Positions 52,298 to 61,497 of a DNA stretch of 64,000 nt are shown one piece after another (the first letter of the stretch is position 1; each line of letters opens with the position of its first letter). The stretch is from Marmoricola sp. OAE513 (GTDB lineage: Bacteria > Actinomycetota > Actinomycetes > Propionibacteriales > Nocardioidaceae), in assembly GCF_040546585.1 (NCBI RefSeq), contig NZ_JBEPOC010000001.1, forward strand, positions 3,348,001 through 3,412,000. Direction: 5' to 3'. The notes under the pieces are model-generated. The model saw only the letters and a program-made list of their open reading frames with translations, was not told the DNA's origin and ran no database searches. The position numbers and the translations under genes were made by a program.

Positions 52298-55289
52298 ATG
52301 CCCCGCCAGGTCTCTCACTACCTGTCCTCCGGCAACCTGGCCCGCCTCGGGTTCCAGGACACGAGCGCTGCGCTGACGGCGCTGGAGGTGCTCGGCCCGC
52401 CGGCCTCCCCGGTGGTGGCGATCCTGGGGCAGACCGCCGACCCCGACCTGGCGCTCGCGACCCTGGTCCGGCTGCACGAGTCCGCCGCGGACAAGGACGT
52501 GCTGGTCCAGGTGCTCGAGGAGGACGAGGGCACCGCCATGCGCCTGCTCTCGGTGCTCGGCATGAGCGAGGCGCTCGGCGATCATCTCGTCCGGCACCCG
52601 GAGCAGTGGCACGAGCTGCGCGACCCGACGCTCGGCTCCACCCGCCCGCCGGCGTACGCGGTCCGCGCCGGGCTGATGGCCGCCGTGGGCGCCGAGCCGT
52701 TCGACCAGCTCCCGACCTCCACGCTCCCGTACGCCGACGCCGCCGACGCGCTCCCGCGTCGAGTACCGCCGGGTGCTGCTGCGCCTGGCCAGCCGCGACC
52801 TCGCGCACCACGTGGGGATGGACGACGTCGCCGCCGAGCTGGCCGAGCTGGCCGCCGGCACGCTGGACGCCGCCCTCGCCGTGGCCCGGGCGAAGGTCGG
52901 CCCGGACGCCGCGCTGTGCCGGCTCGCGGTGATCGCGATGGGCAAGTGCGGTGGCCATGAGCTCAACTACGTGAGCGACGTCGACGTCATCTTCGTCGGG
53001 GAGCCCGCCGAGGGGGCCGAGGAGACGGCTGCCCTCCGGGTCGCCACCCAGCTCGCCTCGACGCTGATGCAGGTCTGCGGTGACCAGACCCGCGAAGGGA
53101 CGATCTGGCCGGTGGACGCGAACCTGCGACCGGAGGGCAAGCACGGTCCGCTCGTGCGCACCCTGGCCAGCCACCGTGGCTACTACGAGCGCTGGGCGAA
53201 GACCTGGGAGTTCCAGGCGCTGCTCAAGGCGCGCCCCGTCGCCGGAGACCTCGAGCTCGGCGGCGCGTACGTCGAGTCGATCGGCCCGATGGTGTGGGAG
53301 GCCGCCGGCCGCGACGGGTTCGTCGAGGACGTGCAGTCGATGCGCCGGCGGGTGCTCGACCACATCCCGGCGCACGAGGCGAAGCGGCAGCTGAAGCTCG
53401 GCTCCGGCGGTCTGCGCGACGTCGAGTTCGCGGTCCAGCTGCTCCAGCTCGTGCACGGACGCACCGACGAGGCCGTACGGGCGCCGACCACCTTGAGCGC
53501 ACTGTCGGACCTGACCCGCGCCGGGTACATCGGACGCGAGGACGGGCGCACCATGCACGACGCGTACGCGTTCCTGCGCACCTTCGAGCACCGCATCCAG
53601 CTGTACCAGCTCCGGCGTACGCACGTGGTCCCCGAGGACCCGGAGGCCCTGCGCCGCCTCGGTCGCTCGCTCGGGTACCTCAAGCACCCGGAGGAGGAGC
53701 TCGACCGCACCTGGCGGCACCACCGGCGCGAGGCCCGGCGGTTGCACGAGAAGCTCTTCTACCGACCGCTGCTCGCAGCAGTCGCCCGGATCCCCGGCGA
53801 CGAGGCCCGACTCACCACCGATGCGGCGAAGGAGCGGCTCGCCGCCCTCGGGTACGCCGACCCGGACGCCGCACTGCGTCACCTCCAGGCGCTGACCAGC
53901 GGGGTCTCCCGCACCGCCGCGATCCAGCGGGCGCTGCTGCCGGCGCTGCTCGCCTGGTTCGCGGACGCCCCGGACCCGGACGCCGGTCTGTTCGGGTTCC
54001 GCCGGATCTCCGACGCGCTCGGCAGCTCGCCCTGGTACCTCGCCACGCTGCGCGACGAGGGCGAGACGGCGCAGCGGCTCGCCCAGATCCTCGCCACCAG
54101 CCGGTACGCGACCGACCTGCTCGAGCGCGAGCCCGAGGGGGTGAAGATCCTCGGCGGCGAGAACGCCCTGCGGCCGGCGTCGCGCAAGGCCATCCAGGCC
54201 GAGATGTTCGCCAGTGCTGCCCGACGCGGCGACCCGCAGGAGGCGATCCGCAGCATCCGCGCGATCCGTCGTCGTGAGCTGCTCCGGATCAGTGCCGCCG
54301 ACCTCTGCGTGCCGTTCGGAGTCGCCGAGGTCGGGTACGCGCTCACCGACCTCACCGACGCCACCCTGGAGGCGGCGCTGGCGATCGCGATCGAGATCGT
54401 GGAGAAGGAGCGCAAGGCCACCCTGCCCACCCGGATGGCCATCATCGCGATGGGCCGGTACGGCGGCTACGAGATGGGTTACGGCAGCGACGCCGACGTC
54501 ATGTTCGTGCACGCTCCGCACGAGGGCGCCGATCCGCAGCGGGCGAGCAGCATGGCGACCGCCGTCGCCACCGAGGTGCGCCGTCTGCTGGGCACGGCCG
54601 GATCCGACCCCGCGCTCGAGGTCGACGCCGACCTGCGACCGGAGGGCACCCAGGGGCCGCTGGTCCGGACGCTGGACGCCTACGCCGCGTACTACGCGAA
54701 GTGGTCCGCGGTGTGGGAGGCCCAAGCGCTGCTCCGGGCGGAGCCAGTGGTCGGCGACCTCGCGCTGAAGCAGGAGTTCAGCGACCTGATCGATCCGCTG
54801 CGCTACCCGTCCGTGGGGCTCAGCAACAACGACCTCGTCGAGATCCGTCGGATCAAGGCCCGGGTCGAGGACGAGCGGATGCCGCGCGGTGCCGACCCCG
54901 CCACGCACTTCAAGCTCGGCCGCGGCGGGCTCGCCGACGTCGAGTGGACCGTCCAGGTGCTCCAGCTGCAGTACGCCGGCGACCTGCCCGACCTGCGCAC
55001 CACCAAGACCCTGGACGCGCTCGACGTCGCCGTGACCCACGAGCTCCTGACGGCCGAGGACGCCGACGTCCTGAGCGGGGCGTGGGTGCTGGCGAGCCGG
55101 GCGCGCAACGCCACCGTCCTGGTGCGCGGCAAGGCTTCCGACCAGCTGCCCACCGACCCGCGGGAGCGTGCTGCGGTGGCGCGGGTTCTCGGCTACGAGC
55201 CGGGGGAGACCACGGCGATGGTCAACGACTACCAGCGCGCCACGCGTCGGGCGGCCGAGGTCGTCGACCGGATCTTCTGGCGGAGCTGA
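52298..55289 (+). pseudogene. glnE: Glutamine synthetase adenylyltransferase, interrupted by one extra base
   Basis: Bifunctional enzyme that adds and removes AMP on glutamine synthetase. From ATG 52298 the first about 151 residues read in one frame (NLARLGFQDTSAALTALEVL). At 52753-52755 (CTCCCG) one extra C shifts the frame; deleting it gives Asp-Ala-Leu-Arg-Val-Glu-Tyr and a normal 996-aa protein. Both nucleotidyltransferase centres are intact downstream: NYVSDVDVIFV in the first domain and GYGSDADVMFV in the second. Position after glnA matches mycobacteria and streptomycetes. Confidence 0.88.
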
Positions 55290-55292
55290 GCC

Positions 55293-55736
55293 GTGGCGGA
55301 GCCCGGCGGTGACCTCGTCGTACCGGCTGGGCCCGGGCTTCCCTCGGGGACGACGATCCCGGCCGCGGAGCTGACCGAGCGGTTCTCACGCTCGTCGGGC
55401 CCGGGCGGTCAGTCGGTCAACACCAGCGACTCCCGCGTGGAGCTGCTCTTCGACCCGGCCGTCTCCACGGCGTTCACCGAGCCGCAGCGGCGACGCATCC
55501 TCGCCGCGCTCCCACCCGGACCGATCTCGATCACGGCGTCGGAGCACCGGTCCCAGCTGCGCAACCGGGTGGCGGCGCGTGAGCGGCTCGTCGCGCTGCT
55601 GCGCCAGGCCGTGGCCCCGCCGCCGCCTCCGCGTCGCCCCACCAAGCCCAGCAAGTCCTCCCAGCGACGCCGGGTCGAGACGAAGAAGCAGCGCGGTCAG
55701 ACGAAGAGTCTGCGGGGGCGCGTGACCGACGAGTAG
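55293..55736 (+). CDS. arfB: Peptidyl-tRNA hydrolase, ribosome rescue factor ArfB
   Basis: A 147-aa class I release-factor-like protein that frees peptides on stalled ribosomes. The catalytic GGQ is in RSSGPGGQSVNTSDSRVEL. The C-terminal basic tail (SSQRRRVETKKQRGQTKSL) fits insertion in an empty mRNA channel. The GTG start lies 3 bp after glnE. Confidence 0.9.
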   Translation: MAEPGGDLVVPAGPGLPSGTTIPAAELTERFSRSSGPGGQSVNTSDSRVELLFDPAVSTAFTEPQRRRILAALPPGPISITASEHRSQLRNRVAARERLVALLRQAVAPPPPPRRPTKPSKSSQRRRVETKKQRGQTKSLRGRVTDE

Positions 55737-55750
55737 GGCACGATGGATCC

Positions 55751-56110
55751 GTGACCCTCGACTCTGCCTGGTACGCCGTCCGCTGCGTTTTCCGCTCCGT
55801 CGTCGACGTCGGCCTCACGACGTACGAGGAACGGATCACCCTCTGGCAGGCGGCCGACAGCTCCGAGGCGATCGAGCGGGCCGAGGCGGAGGCCGAGGAC
55901 TACGCCGCGTCGATCGAGGGCGCCGAGGTCGAGTACGTCGGGCTGGCGCAGTGCTTCCACCTGTTCGACGACCCCGTCGACGGCGCCGAGATATTCTCGC
56001 TGATGCGCGACAGCGCGCTGACGCCCGAGGAGTACCTCGACACGTTCTTCGACACCGGCTCCGAGCACCAGAGCCACGGGGACGACGTCGAGGGCGACGA
56101 GGACGACTGA
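55751..56110 (+). CDS. DUF4288-like acidic protein
   Basis: A 119-aa protein opening SAWYAVRCVFRS, then TYEERITLWQAADSSEAIERAE, which resembles the DUF4288 fold. It ends in an acidic His/Asp/Glu tail. The GTG start follows CACGAT by six bases. Function unknown. Confidence 0.65.
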   Translation: MTLDSAWYAVRCVFRSVVDVGLTTYEERITLWQAADSSEAIERAEAEAEDYAASIEGAEVEYVGLAQCFHLFDDPVDGAEIFSLMRDSALTPEEYLDTFFDTGSEHQSHGDDVEGDEDD

Positions 56111-56132
56111 ACGGTCCGGGGGACGCGAGCGG

Positions 56133-56447
56133 TCAGACGTCGATCCTGCGCACCCAACGTTCCCCGGCATCCCCGCCCCAGGCGTCCCAGGCGACGCGAC
56201 CCGGGGACGGGAACCCGTCGGTCCCGCGCTTGAAGCCGTCGGCCTGCTTGTCGACGGTGTGGCGGGCGAAGTAGGCCCGCATCTTCTTGACCTCGGCGTC
56301 GGTGAGGCCGCGGCCCTCGGCGAGCTGATGCGCCCGGTTCCGGCCCACGTCGGTGAAGTTGCGGCCGGCATGGCCGGCGCTGATCCACCTCACGGCTCGT
56401 TCACCGGTCTGCTGGACGCCCTTCGGCGGTACGTGTTTGTCGGTCAC
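56133..56447 (-). CDS. Small protein with phage-associated domain pattern
   Basis: A roughly 104-aa basic protein. Its core, from GRNRAHQLAEGRGLTDAEVK through MRAYFARHTVDKQADGF to WDAWGGDAGERW, resembles a short domain found appended to phage head proteins and in stand-alone bacterial proteins. GTG 56447 is chosen to leave room for a promoter; an in-frame ATG at 56516 would overlap the divergent start. Function unknown. Confidence 0.55.
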   Translation of the reverse strand: MTDKHVPPKGVQQTGERAVRWISAGHAGRNFTDVGRNRAHQLAEGRGLTDAEVKKMRAYFARHTVDKQADGFKRGTDGFPSPGRVAWDAWGGDAGERWVRRIDV

Positions 56448-56514
56448 CCCCGGGACGTACCCGGCCCGGTCTGTTCGAACCGCATGGGCGACCTGACTGC
56501 GGGTAAAGCGCCTC

Positions 56515-56718
56515 ATGGCACTGAGGCGCGGGACCGAGGTCACCTGGAACACCTCCCAAGGGACGACGCACGGCAAGACCGTCGAGAAGCGGACCGAGCA
56601 GTTCCAGTTCGACGGGCAGCAGTTCAACGCGTCGTCCGACGACCCCTACTGGATCGTGGAGTCCGCCAAGACCGGTGCGCGCGCAGCGCACAAGGAAAGC
56701 TCTCTGACCCGACGCTGA
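56515..56718 (+). CDS. DUF2945 (HVA1-type Tudor-like) protein
   Basis: A 67-aa protein with the family pattern RRGTEVTWNTSQGTTHGKTV, followed by PYWIVESAKTGARAAHKESSL. DUF2945 proteins are small beta-barrels of unknown role. The start is ATG 56515. Downstream, GTTCTCTCTGGGC is repeated twice (about 56733-56757). Confidence 0.75.
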   Translation: MALRRGTEVTWNTSQGTTHGKTVEKRTEQFQFDGQQFNASSDDPYWIVESAKTGARAAHKESSLTRR

Positions 56719-56783
56719 CCCGACCTGGTCGTTCTCTCTGGGCGTTCTCTCTGGGCGGGCCGGCGAGGCGTCGGCGCGCGTGC

Positions 56784-58307
56784 TCAGCCCGCCGCGGCGA
56801 TGTCCTGCACCGCCAGGGAGCCGAACACCATCGCCGTCCCGAGCGGTGCGCCCGGTCCGGGGTAGAACGCTCCGAACGCGTTGGCGGCCGAGTTGCTGGT
56901 GGCGTACAGGCCGGAGAGCACGGAGCCGTCCTCCTTCAGTGCACGCCCCGATGAGTCGGTGACGATCCCACCCTTCGTGCCGAGGTCGGAGAGCACGAAC
57001 CGGGCAGCCGTGAACGGCCCCTGGTGCACGCCGACGAGCGCCTTGTTGGGACCGGTCCCGCCGGTGAAGAAGGTGTCGTACTCGTCGGCCCCGCGACCGA
57101 AGTCCTCGTCCACACCGCTCTCGCAGAACCCGTTGAACCGCTCGACCGTCGCCAGCAGGTTCGTCAGCCCGAGCGTCTCGGCGAGCTCCTGGAGCGTCTC
57201 GGCGCGCACCCAGGTCCCGGCGGCGAGGTGGTCGGCCGGGTCGCCCTCGGGCATCGCGATCGCGGGCAGTCCGCCGCCCTCGGCGTTGTCGAAGACGAAC
57301 CACGAAGGAATGCGGTTCTCGGCCTTCGCCATCTCCTTGCCGAAGCGGTCGTAGGGCAGCGACTCGTTGGCGTACCGGTCCCCGTCGGCGTCGACGATCA
57401 CGCCGCTGCGGAACCCGAGGGTGAACGACCCGTGCCCGTCCGGGTGCTCCAGGCCGGGGCAGAACCAGCCCTGGTCGAGCAGATCGGTGGCGGCCCCGAT
57501 CGACTGCGCGGCGGCGATCGGCTCGCCGACGTTGGTGTCGTCGGGCGCCATCGACCACGTCGAGTCGCCCGGGACGCCGTACCGGCTGCGCCACGCGGGG
57601 TTGTGCTCGAACCCTCCGGAGGCGACGATCACCCCGCGCGTCCCGGTGATGGTCGTCTCTCCGGCCGCCGTGCGTGCCACGACCCCGGTCACCCGGAGAT
57701 CCGCGCCGTCGCCCTCGGTCACCAGCGTCTCCACGCTGTGGCCGGTCAGCACAGTGCCGCCGTCGCGGGTGAACGCCCACAGCAACCGGGCGATCAGGGA
57801 CTGCCCGCCCGACAGGGTGTTCTTGCCCGGCAGGCCCTGTCGGTCGAGCTCCACCGGCGGCCGCACCAGGGCCGCGACGTCCTCGGGGAGCTCGGCGCGC
57901 TTGACGTTCTTCGGCTGGATCGAGCGGCCGAACGGGACCCGGCCCGGGCCGTCGTAGTACTCCGGGAACGGCAGCCACTCGAAGTCGAAGGCGTCGTCCT
58001 CCTCCAGCTCGGCGACCAGGCGCGGCGCCTCGGCGAGGAACGCCTCGACCTTCACCTGGTCCGGGTCGACCAGCAGGGCTCCGAGGTAGTCCCGTGCGCC
58101 GTCGGTGGAGTCGGAGATGCCGGCCCGCTGCTGGACCTGCGACCCCGGCAGCCAGCACGCACCGCCCGAGTACGCCGACGTGCCGCCGCAGTAGGCGGTC
58201 TTCTCGACCACGACCGTGCGCAGGCCCCGCTTCTGCGCGAGGTACGCCGCGGTCAGCGCGCCGCCGCCGGATCCGACGACGACGACGTCGAAGCTGGTCT
58301 CGCTCAC
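56784..58307 (-). CDS. FAD-dependent oxidoreductase, 3-ketosteroid dehydrogenase-like
   Basis: A 507-aa flavoprotein of the fumarate reductase/KstD family. The N-terminal dinucleotide fold is VVVVGSGGGALTAAYLA. Family motifs are YCGGTSAYSGGACWLPG and the C-terminal YATSNSAANAFGAFYPGPGAPLG. It probably desaturates a ketosteroid-like or other cyclic substrate. GTG 58307 is favoured because GGGAG lies 5 bases before it; the in-frame ATG 58319 is the alternative. Twelve to 24 bp after a TetR gene, so likely autoregulated together. Confidence 0.82.
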   Translation of the reverse strand: MSETSFDVVVVGSGGGALTAAYLAQKRGLRTVVVEKTAYCGGTSAYSGGACWLPGSQVQQRAGISDSTDGARDYLGALLVDPDQVKVEAFLAEAPRLVAELEEDDAFDFEWLPFPEYYDGPGRVPFGRSIQPKNVKRAELPEDVAALVRPPVELDRQGLPGKNTLSGGQSLIARLLWAFTRDGGTVLTGHSVETLVTEGDGADLRVTGVVARTAAGETTITGTRGVIVASGGFEHNPAWRSRYGVPGDSTWSMAPDDTNVGEPIAAAQSIGAATDLLDQGWFCPGLEHPDGHGSFTLGFRSGVIVDADGDRYANESLPYDRFGKEMAKAENRIPSWFVFDNAEGGGLPAIAMPEGDPADHLAAGTWVRAETLQELAETLGLTNLLATVERFNGFCESGVDEDFGRGADEYDTFFTGGTGPNKALVGVHQGPFTAARFVLSDLGTKGGIVTDSSGRALKEDGSVLSGLYATSNSAANAFGAFYPGPGAPLGTAMVFGSLAVQDIAAAG

Positions 58308-58331
58308 AGGGTCTCCCATCGAGAGGCAGGC

Positions 58332-58961
58332 TCAGGTGCTCTGCAGGTAGCTGGTGATGGCCTCGGCCAGCCCGGTGCGGGCCTCGGCAGGATCGGTGTA
58401 GGTGCTGAGGTACTGCTCGGAGTGCAGCCCGCGCATCGCGCCGGGCAGGAGGCTGCGCACCCGGGCCAGGCGCACGGGGTCGAGGTCGAAGCCGTCGAAG
58501 GCGTGCCCGACCAGGTCGGTCCACGCCGTGTCGAAGTGCGCGATCGCGGCAGCGGTCGCGGGGTACTCGGACTCCAGCTCGTCGCGCTGCCGGGGGAGCG
58601 CGAGCCGCAGGTTGTGGATGGCCCGCGAGGTCCGCAGGTCCATCGCCGTCCACAGCATCTCGACGATCGCGGTCACCCGGGAAGCGAGCTCGGGGGAGTC
58701 CGGCAGCCGCGGACGCATCGTCGAGGTGTCGTGGAGGACGTGCTCCAGCACGGCCGCCCACAGTCCGTCCACGTCACCGAACTGGTGCTGCACCGTGCCC
58801 CAGGTGACGCCCGCCTCGCGGGCGATCAGGCTGGCGCTGACCGACTCGGCGCCGCCCTCGGCCAGGCACTCGAGCGCGGTGCGCAGGAGCACCTGGCGCG
58901 TCTCGAGCCCCCGCTTGTTCAGGCGGGTTCCCTTGGCGCTGAGCGGGACGGTGGCGGTCAC
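58332..58961 (-). CDS. TetR-family regulator
   Basis: A 209-aa repressor. The N-terminal helix-turn-helix is at about 18-65 (TRQVLLRTALECLAEGG, then REAGVTWGTVQHQFGD). The C-terminal ligand domain is helical. It is cotranscribed with the downstream flavoprotein and follows the LLM oxidoreductase gene's opposite end closely. Ligand unknown; steroid or fatty acyl compounds are plausible from context. Confidence 0.85.
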   Translation of the reverse strand: MTATVPLSAKGTRLNKRGLETRQVLLRTALECLAEGGAESVSASLIAREAGVTWGTVQHQFGDVDGLWAAVLEHVLHDTSTMRPRLPDSPELASRVTAIVEMLWTAMDLRTSRAIHNLRLALPRQRDELESEYPATAAAIAHFDTAWTDLVGHAFDGFDLDPVRLARVRSLLPGAMRGLHSEQYLSTYTDPAEARTGLAEAITSYLQST

Positions 58962-58979
58962 GGACGTCTCGAGGTCCGG

Positions 58980-59828
58980 TCAGCTCAGGCCGAGGCGGGC
59001 GCCGTGCTTGGCGATGAACGCCTCGACCTCTTCGGCGCTCTTGTCCGGGACGCCCCAGATGAGCTCGGTGACGCCGGAGGCCTCCCAGGCGGCCAGGTCC
59101 TCGGGGGAGGGCCGCATCACGACCAGCACGTGGATCTCCGGTGCGCCGTCGCGACCGGCATCGGCCCACGCCTGCTTCAGGTCGACGATCTTGTCGGTGA
59201 TGTCGGCCTGGGTGGGCGTGGTCATCCAGCCGTCGGCGTTCTCGGCGATCCACTTGAACGTCTTCGGCCCGGCCGCGGCGCCGATGATGACCGGGACCTC
59301 GCCCTGCGGCGGCTTCGGCCAGGCCCACGACGGTCCGAACGAGACGAACTCGCCCTCGTACGACGCCTCGTCCTGGGTCCACAGGGCGCGCATCGCGCCG
59401 AGGTACTCCTTGAGCACCGTACGACGCTTCGCCGCCGGTACGTGGTGGTCGGTCAGCTCGTCGGTGTTCCAGCCGAAGCCGGCACCGATGGTGACCCGGC
59501 CGCCGGAGAGGTGGTCGAGGGTCGCGATCGTCTTCGCGAGCGTGATCGGGTCGGACTCGACCGGAAGGGCGACGGCGGTGGAGAGCCGGATCTTCGTCGT
59601 GATCGCGGCCGCGGTGGCCAGCGAGACCCACGGGTCCAGGGTGCGCATGTACCGGTCGTCGGGGAGGGTCTCGTCGCCGGTGCCCGGGTGGGCGGCGTCG
59701 CGCTTGACAGGGATGTGCGTGTGCTCGGGCACGTAGATGGTGTCGAAGCCCGCGTCCTCCGCGGCCTTGGCGGCCTGGGCCGGGGTGATCCCTCGGTCGC
59801 TGGTGAACAGCACGATGCCGTGGCGCAT
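58980..59828 (-). CDS. LLM-class F420-dependent oxidoreductase
   Basis: A 282-aa luciferase-like TIM-barrel enzyme. It opens RHGIVLFTSDRGITPAQAAK, with DAGFDTIYVPEHTHIP, then LDHLSGGRVTIGAGFGWNTDEL, typical of TIGR03619-type F420 enzymes. AGGAG lies nine bases before the ATG. It leads a minus-strand group (LLM enzyme, TetR, KstD-like), suggesting a shared catabolic pathway. Confidence 0.85.
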   Translation of the reverse strand: MRHGIVLFTSDRGITPAQAAKAAEDAGFDTIYVPEHTHIPVKRDAAHPGTGDETLPDDRYMRTLDPWVSLATAAAITTKIRLSTAVALPVESDPITLAKTIATLDHLSGGRVTIGAGFGWNTDELTDHHVPAAKRRTVLKEYLGAMRALWTQDEASYEGEFVSFGPSWAWPKPPQGEVPVIIGAAAGPKTFKWIAENADGWMTTPTQADITDKIVDLKQAWADAGRDGAPEIHVLVVMRPSPEDLAAWEASGVTELIWGVPDKSAEEVEAFIAKHGARLGLS

Positions 59829-59909
59829 GAAAGTCGTCTCCTGGGTGCTCTGTCGGGCAGACCCTGACGCGGGTCCCGCCAGGAATCATAGAGGAGTCAA
59901 TGAGAATTG

Positions 59910-60896
59910 CTAGCGGGTCTCGAGGACTTTCTCGAGAAACGCCGTCAGGCGTTCCAGGGCCTCTGCCCCTTCGGGTCGGTCGAGCCGGAACTGGTACACG
60001 TGGTGCACCGGGCTCGCGTCGTCGCCAGGGTGGTACTCGTCCACCGGGACGCCGAGCTCGCGGAGCCGCGCGGAGAACGGCACGGTCTGGTTCCGGGTCA
60101 GCGGATCGGCGTTCCCCGCAGAGAGGAAGGTCGGCGGGAACGAGCCCGTCGCCCGGTCCAGGACCGTCATCGACCGGCAGGTCGGGCTGTCCTGCCAGGC
60201 CCGGGTCCGTGCCAGCGACCACATCGCCGACTCGAGTCCCGCGGCGAAGAAACGGTCCGAGTCCGCGACCGCCCTCGGGTCGAAGATGCCGCAGAACAGC
60301 AGCGCGCCGCGAAACGCGCTCGGGTCCTCGACCGCCACCTCGGCGGCGACCTGGGCCCCGGCGGAGTCGCCGGCGATGACGATCCGGGTCGGGTCGATCC
60401 CGAGCTCAGCCGCGTGGTCGCGCAGGTACCTCAGCGCTGCCCGGACGCCGTCGGGTGCGGCCGGGTAGGCGGCCTCCGGGGCCAGCGGGTAGTTCACCGC
60501 GGCGCCGGCGAAGCCTCGGCTGGCGACCAGCTCGAGGTAGGGCAGGACCTCGGTCTTGTCGCCGAACTGCCAACCTCCTCCGTGCACCCACACCACCACG
60601 GGGTGCGGTCCGGGGCCGTCCGGGAGGGCGAGGTCGAGGAGTCCGTACCGTCCCAGGCCCTCGTCGTAGACCAGGCCGCTGCGGGTGGTCCATCCCTCCG
60701 CAGGCAGGTGACGGCGCAGTGCGGTCGCGGTGAGCTCGCCGCCGGGTCCGCTGGCCAGCCGTGCGAGGCGGAGCGTGACCCACGGCGGCACCCAGCGCTG
60801 TGGCCGCAGCCGCACCAGGACGCGCAGCACGAAGCTAGCGAGTACCCCAGGAGCGAACCGGACCGCCTTGCTGAGCCTGCTTCTCCGTGGGGTCAC
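59910..60896 (-). CDS. Alpha/beta hydrolase, hormone-sensitive-lipase type
   Basis: A 328-aa esterase/lipase. It has the oxyanion motif WVHGGGWQFGD, nucleophile Ser in IAGDSAGAQVAAE, Asp in GNADPLTRN and His in ASPVHHVYQF. The N-terminal 35 residues are hydrophobic/basic and may contact the membrane. Start GTG 60896, 12 bp after the CAP gene stop. Confidence 0.85.
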   Translation of the reverse strand: MTPRRSRLSKAVRFAPGVLASFVLRVLVRLRPQRWVPPWVTLRLARLASGPGGELTATALRRHLPAEGWTTRSGLVYDEGLGRYGLLDLALPDGPGPHPVVVWVHGGGWQFGDKTEVLPYLELVASRGFAGAAVNYPLAPEAAYPAAPDGVRAALRYLRDHAAELGIDPTRIVIAGDSAGAQVAAEVAVEDPSAFRGALLFCGIFDPRAVADSDRFFAAGLESAMWSLARTRAWQDSPTCRSMTVLDRATGSFPPTFLSAGNADPLTRNQTVPFSARLRELGVPVDEYHPGDDASPVHHVYQFRLDRPEGAEALERLTAFLEKVLETR

Positions 60897-60908
60897 CCAG
60901 GCAGGGTG

Positions 60909-61427
60909 TCAGCGACGGCTGCCGAGGTCCAGCGTGACCCACGGGCGGCCCTTGCTGTACCTGACCCCGAAGCCCGCCTCCTTGTAGGAGCAGCGCTGGA
61001 TGTTCGCGCGGTGCCCAGGGCTGTTCATCCACATGGTGAACGTGGCCTTCGGCGTACCGGCTCCCCAGGCGATGTTCTCGGCCAGGCCGGTCCACCGCTT
61101 GTAGCCCGCCTTGGTGATGCGCTTGGCGAGGCCGAGCTCCCGGGGCAGCTGGTGCGACAGGTTCCCGGCCGCCACCATCTTGCGGGTGTGCTTGCGGGCC
61201 GCCTTGACCAGTGCGGTGTTGCGCTTGACCGCCTTGCAGCCGACCTGCGCACGACGGGCGTTGGTCAGGGCGAGCAGCTGGGCCTCGAACTGGCCGGTGG
61301 TCAGCGCCGTCGTACGCGGGGCCGACGAGGGCTCCGGCGCGGCGGCGCGGGCACTCCCGACCGGCAGTGCGGTCCCGGCAACCAGGACCAACCCGACGAT
61401 CCAACCAATCCACGTAATCCGCCCCAT
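60909..61427 (-). CDS. Secreted CAP (SCP/PR1)-domain protein
   Basis: A 172-aa exported protein with a signal peptide (1-28, ITWIGWIVGLVLVAGTALP). The CAP domain has LALTNARRAQVGCKAVKRN, GLAENIAWGAGT and MWMNSPGHRANIQRCSYKEAGFG. Its usual second His/Glu set is partly changed (AAGNLSHQ). ATG 61427 follows CACAGT by six bases and gives a proper signal peptide; the upstream open frame does not. Role unknown; many are wall-associated. Confidence 0.85.
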   Translation of the reverse strand: MGRITWIGWIVGLVLVAGTALPVGSARAAAPEPSSAPRTTALTTGQFEAQLLALTNARRAQVGCKAVKRNTALVKAARKHTRKMVAAGNLSHQLPRELGLAKRITKAGYKRWTGLAENIAWGAGTPKATFTMWMNSPGHRANIQRCSYKEAGFGVRYSKGRPWVTLDLGSRR

Positions 61428-61497
61428 GGGGCCACTGTGGCGCCTCGGGGGCGTCTTCCGCAGCAGAATCGGACAATTGGGTCGCGCTGGTGCAAGG

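Noticed and set aside
52218-55040. 940-aa minus-strand open frame opposite glnE
   Set aside because: It mirrors the glnE coding strand; its sequence is Arg/Gly/Asp-rich without any domain, as expected for an antisense frame in high-GC DNA.
56460-56480. Second SOS box (TTCGAA near 56473)
   Set aside because: Only a 6-bp palindrome; it lacks the GTTC half-site at four-base spacing.
57024-59867. 947-aa plus-strand open frame across the flavoprotein, TetR and LLM genes
   Set aside because: It crosses three well-supported minus-strand genes and has no recognisable domain.
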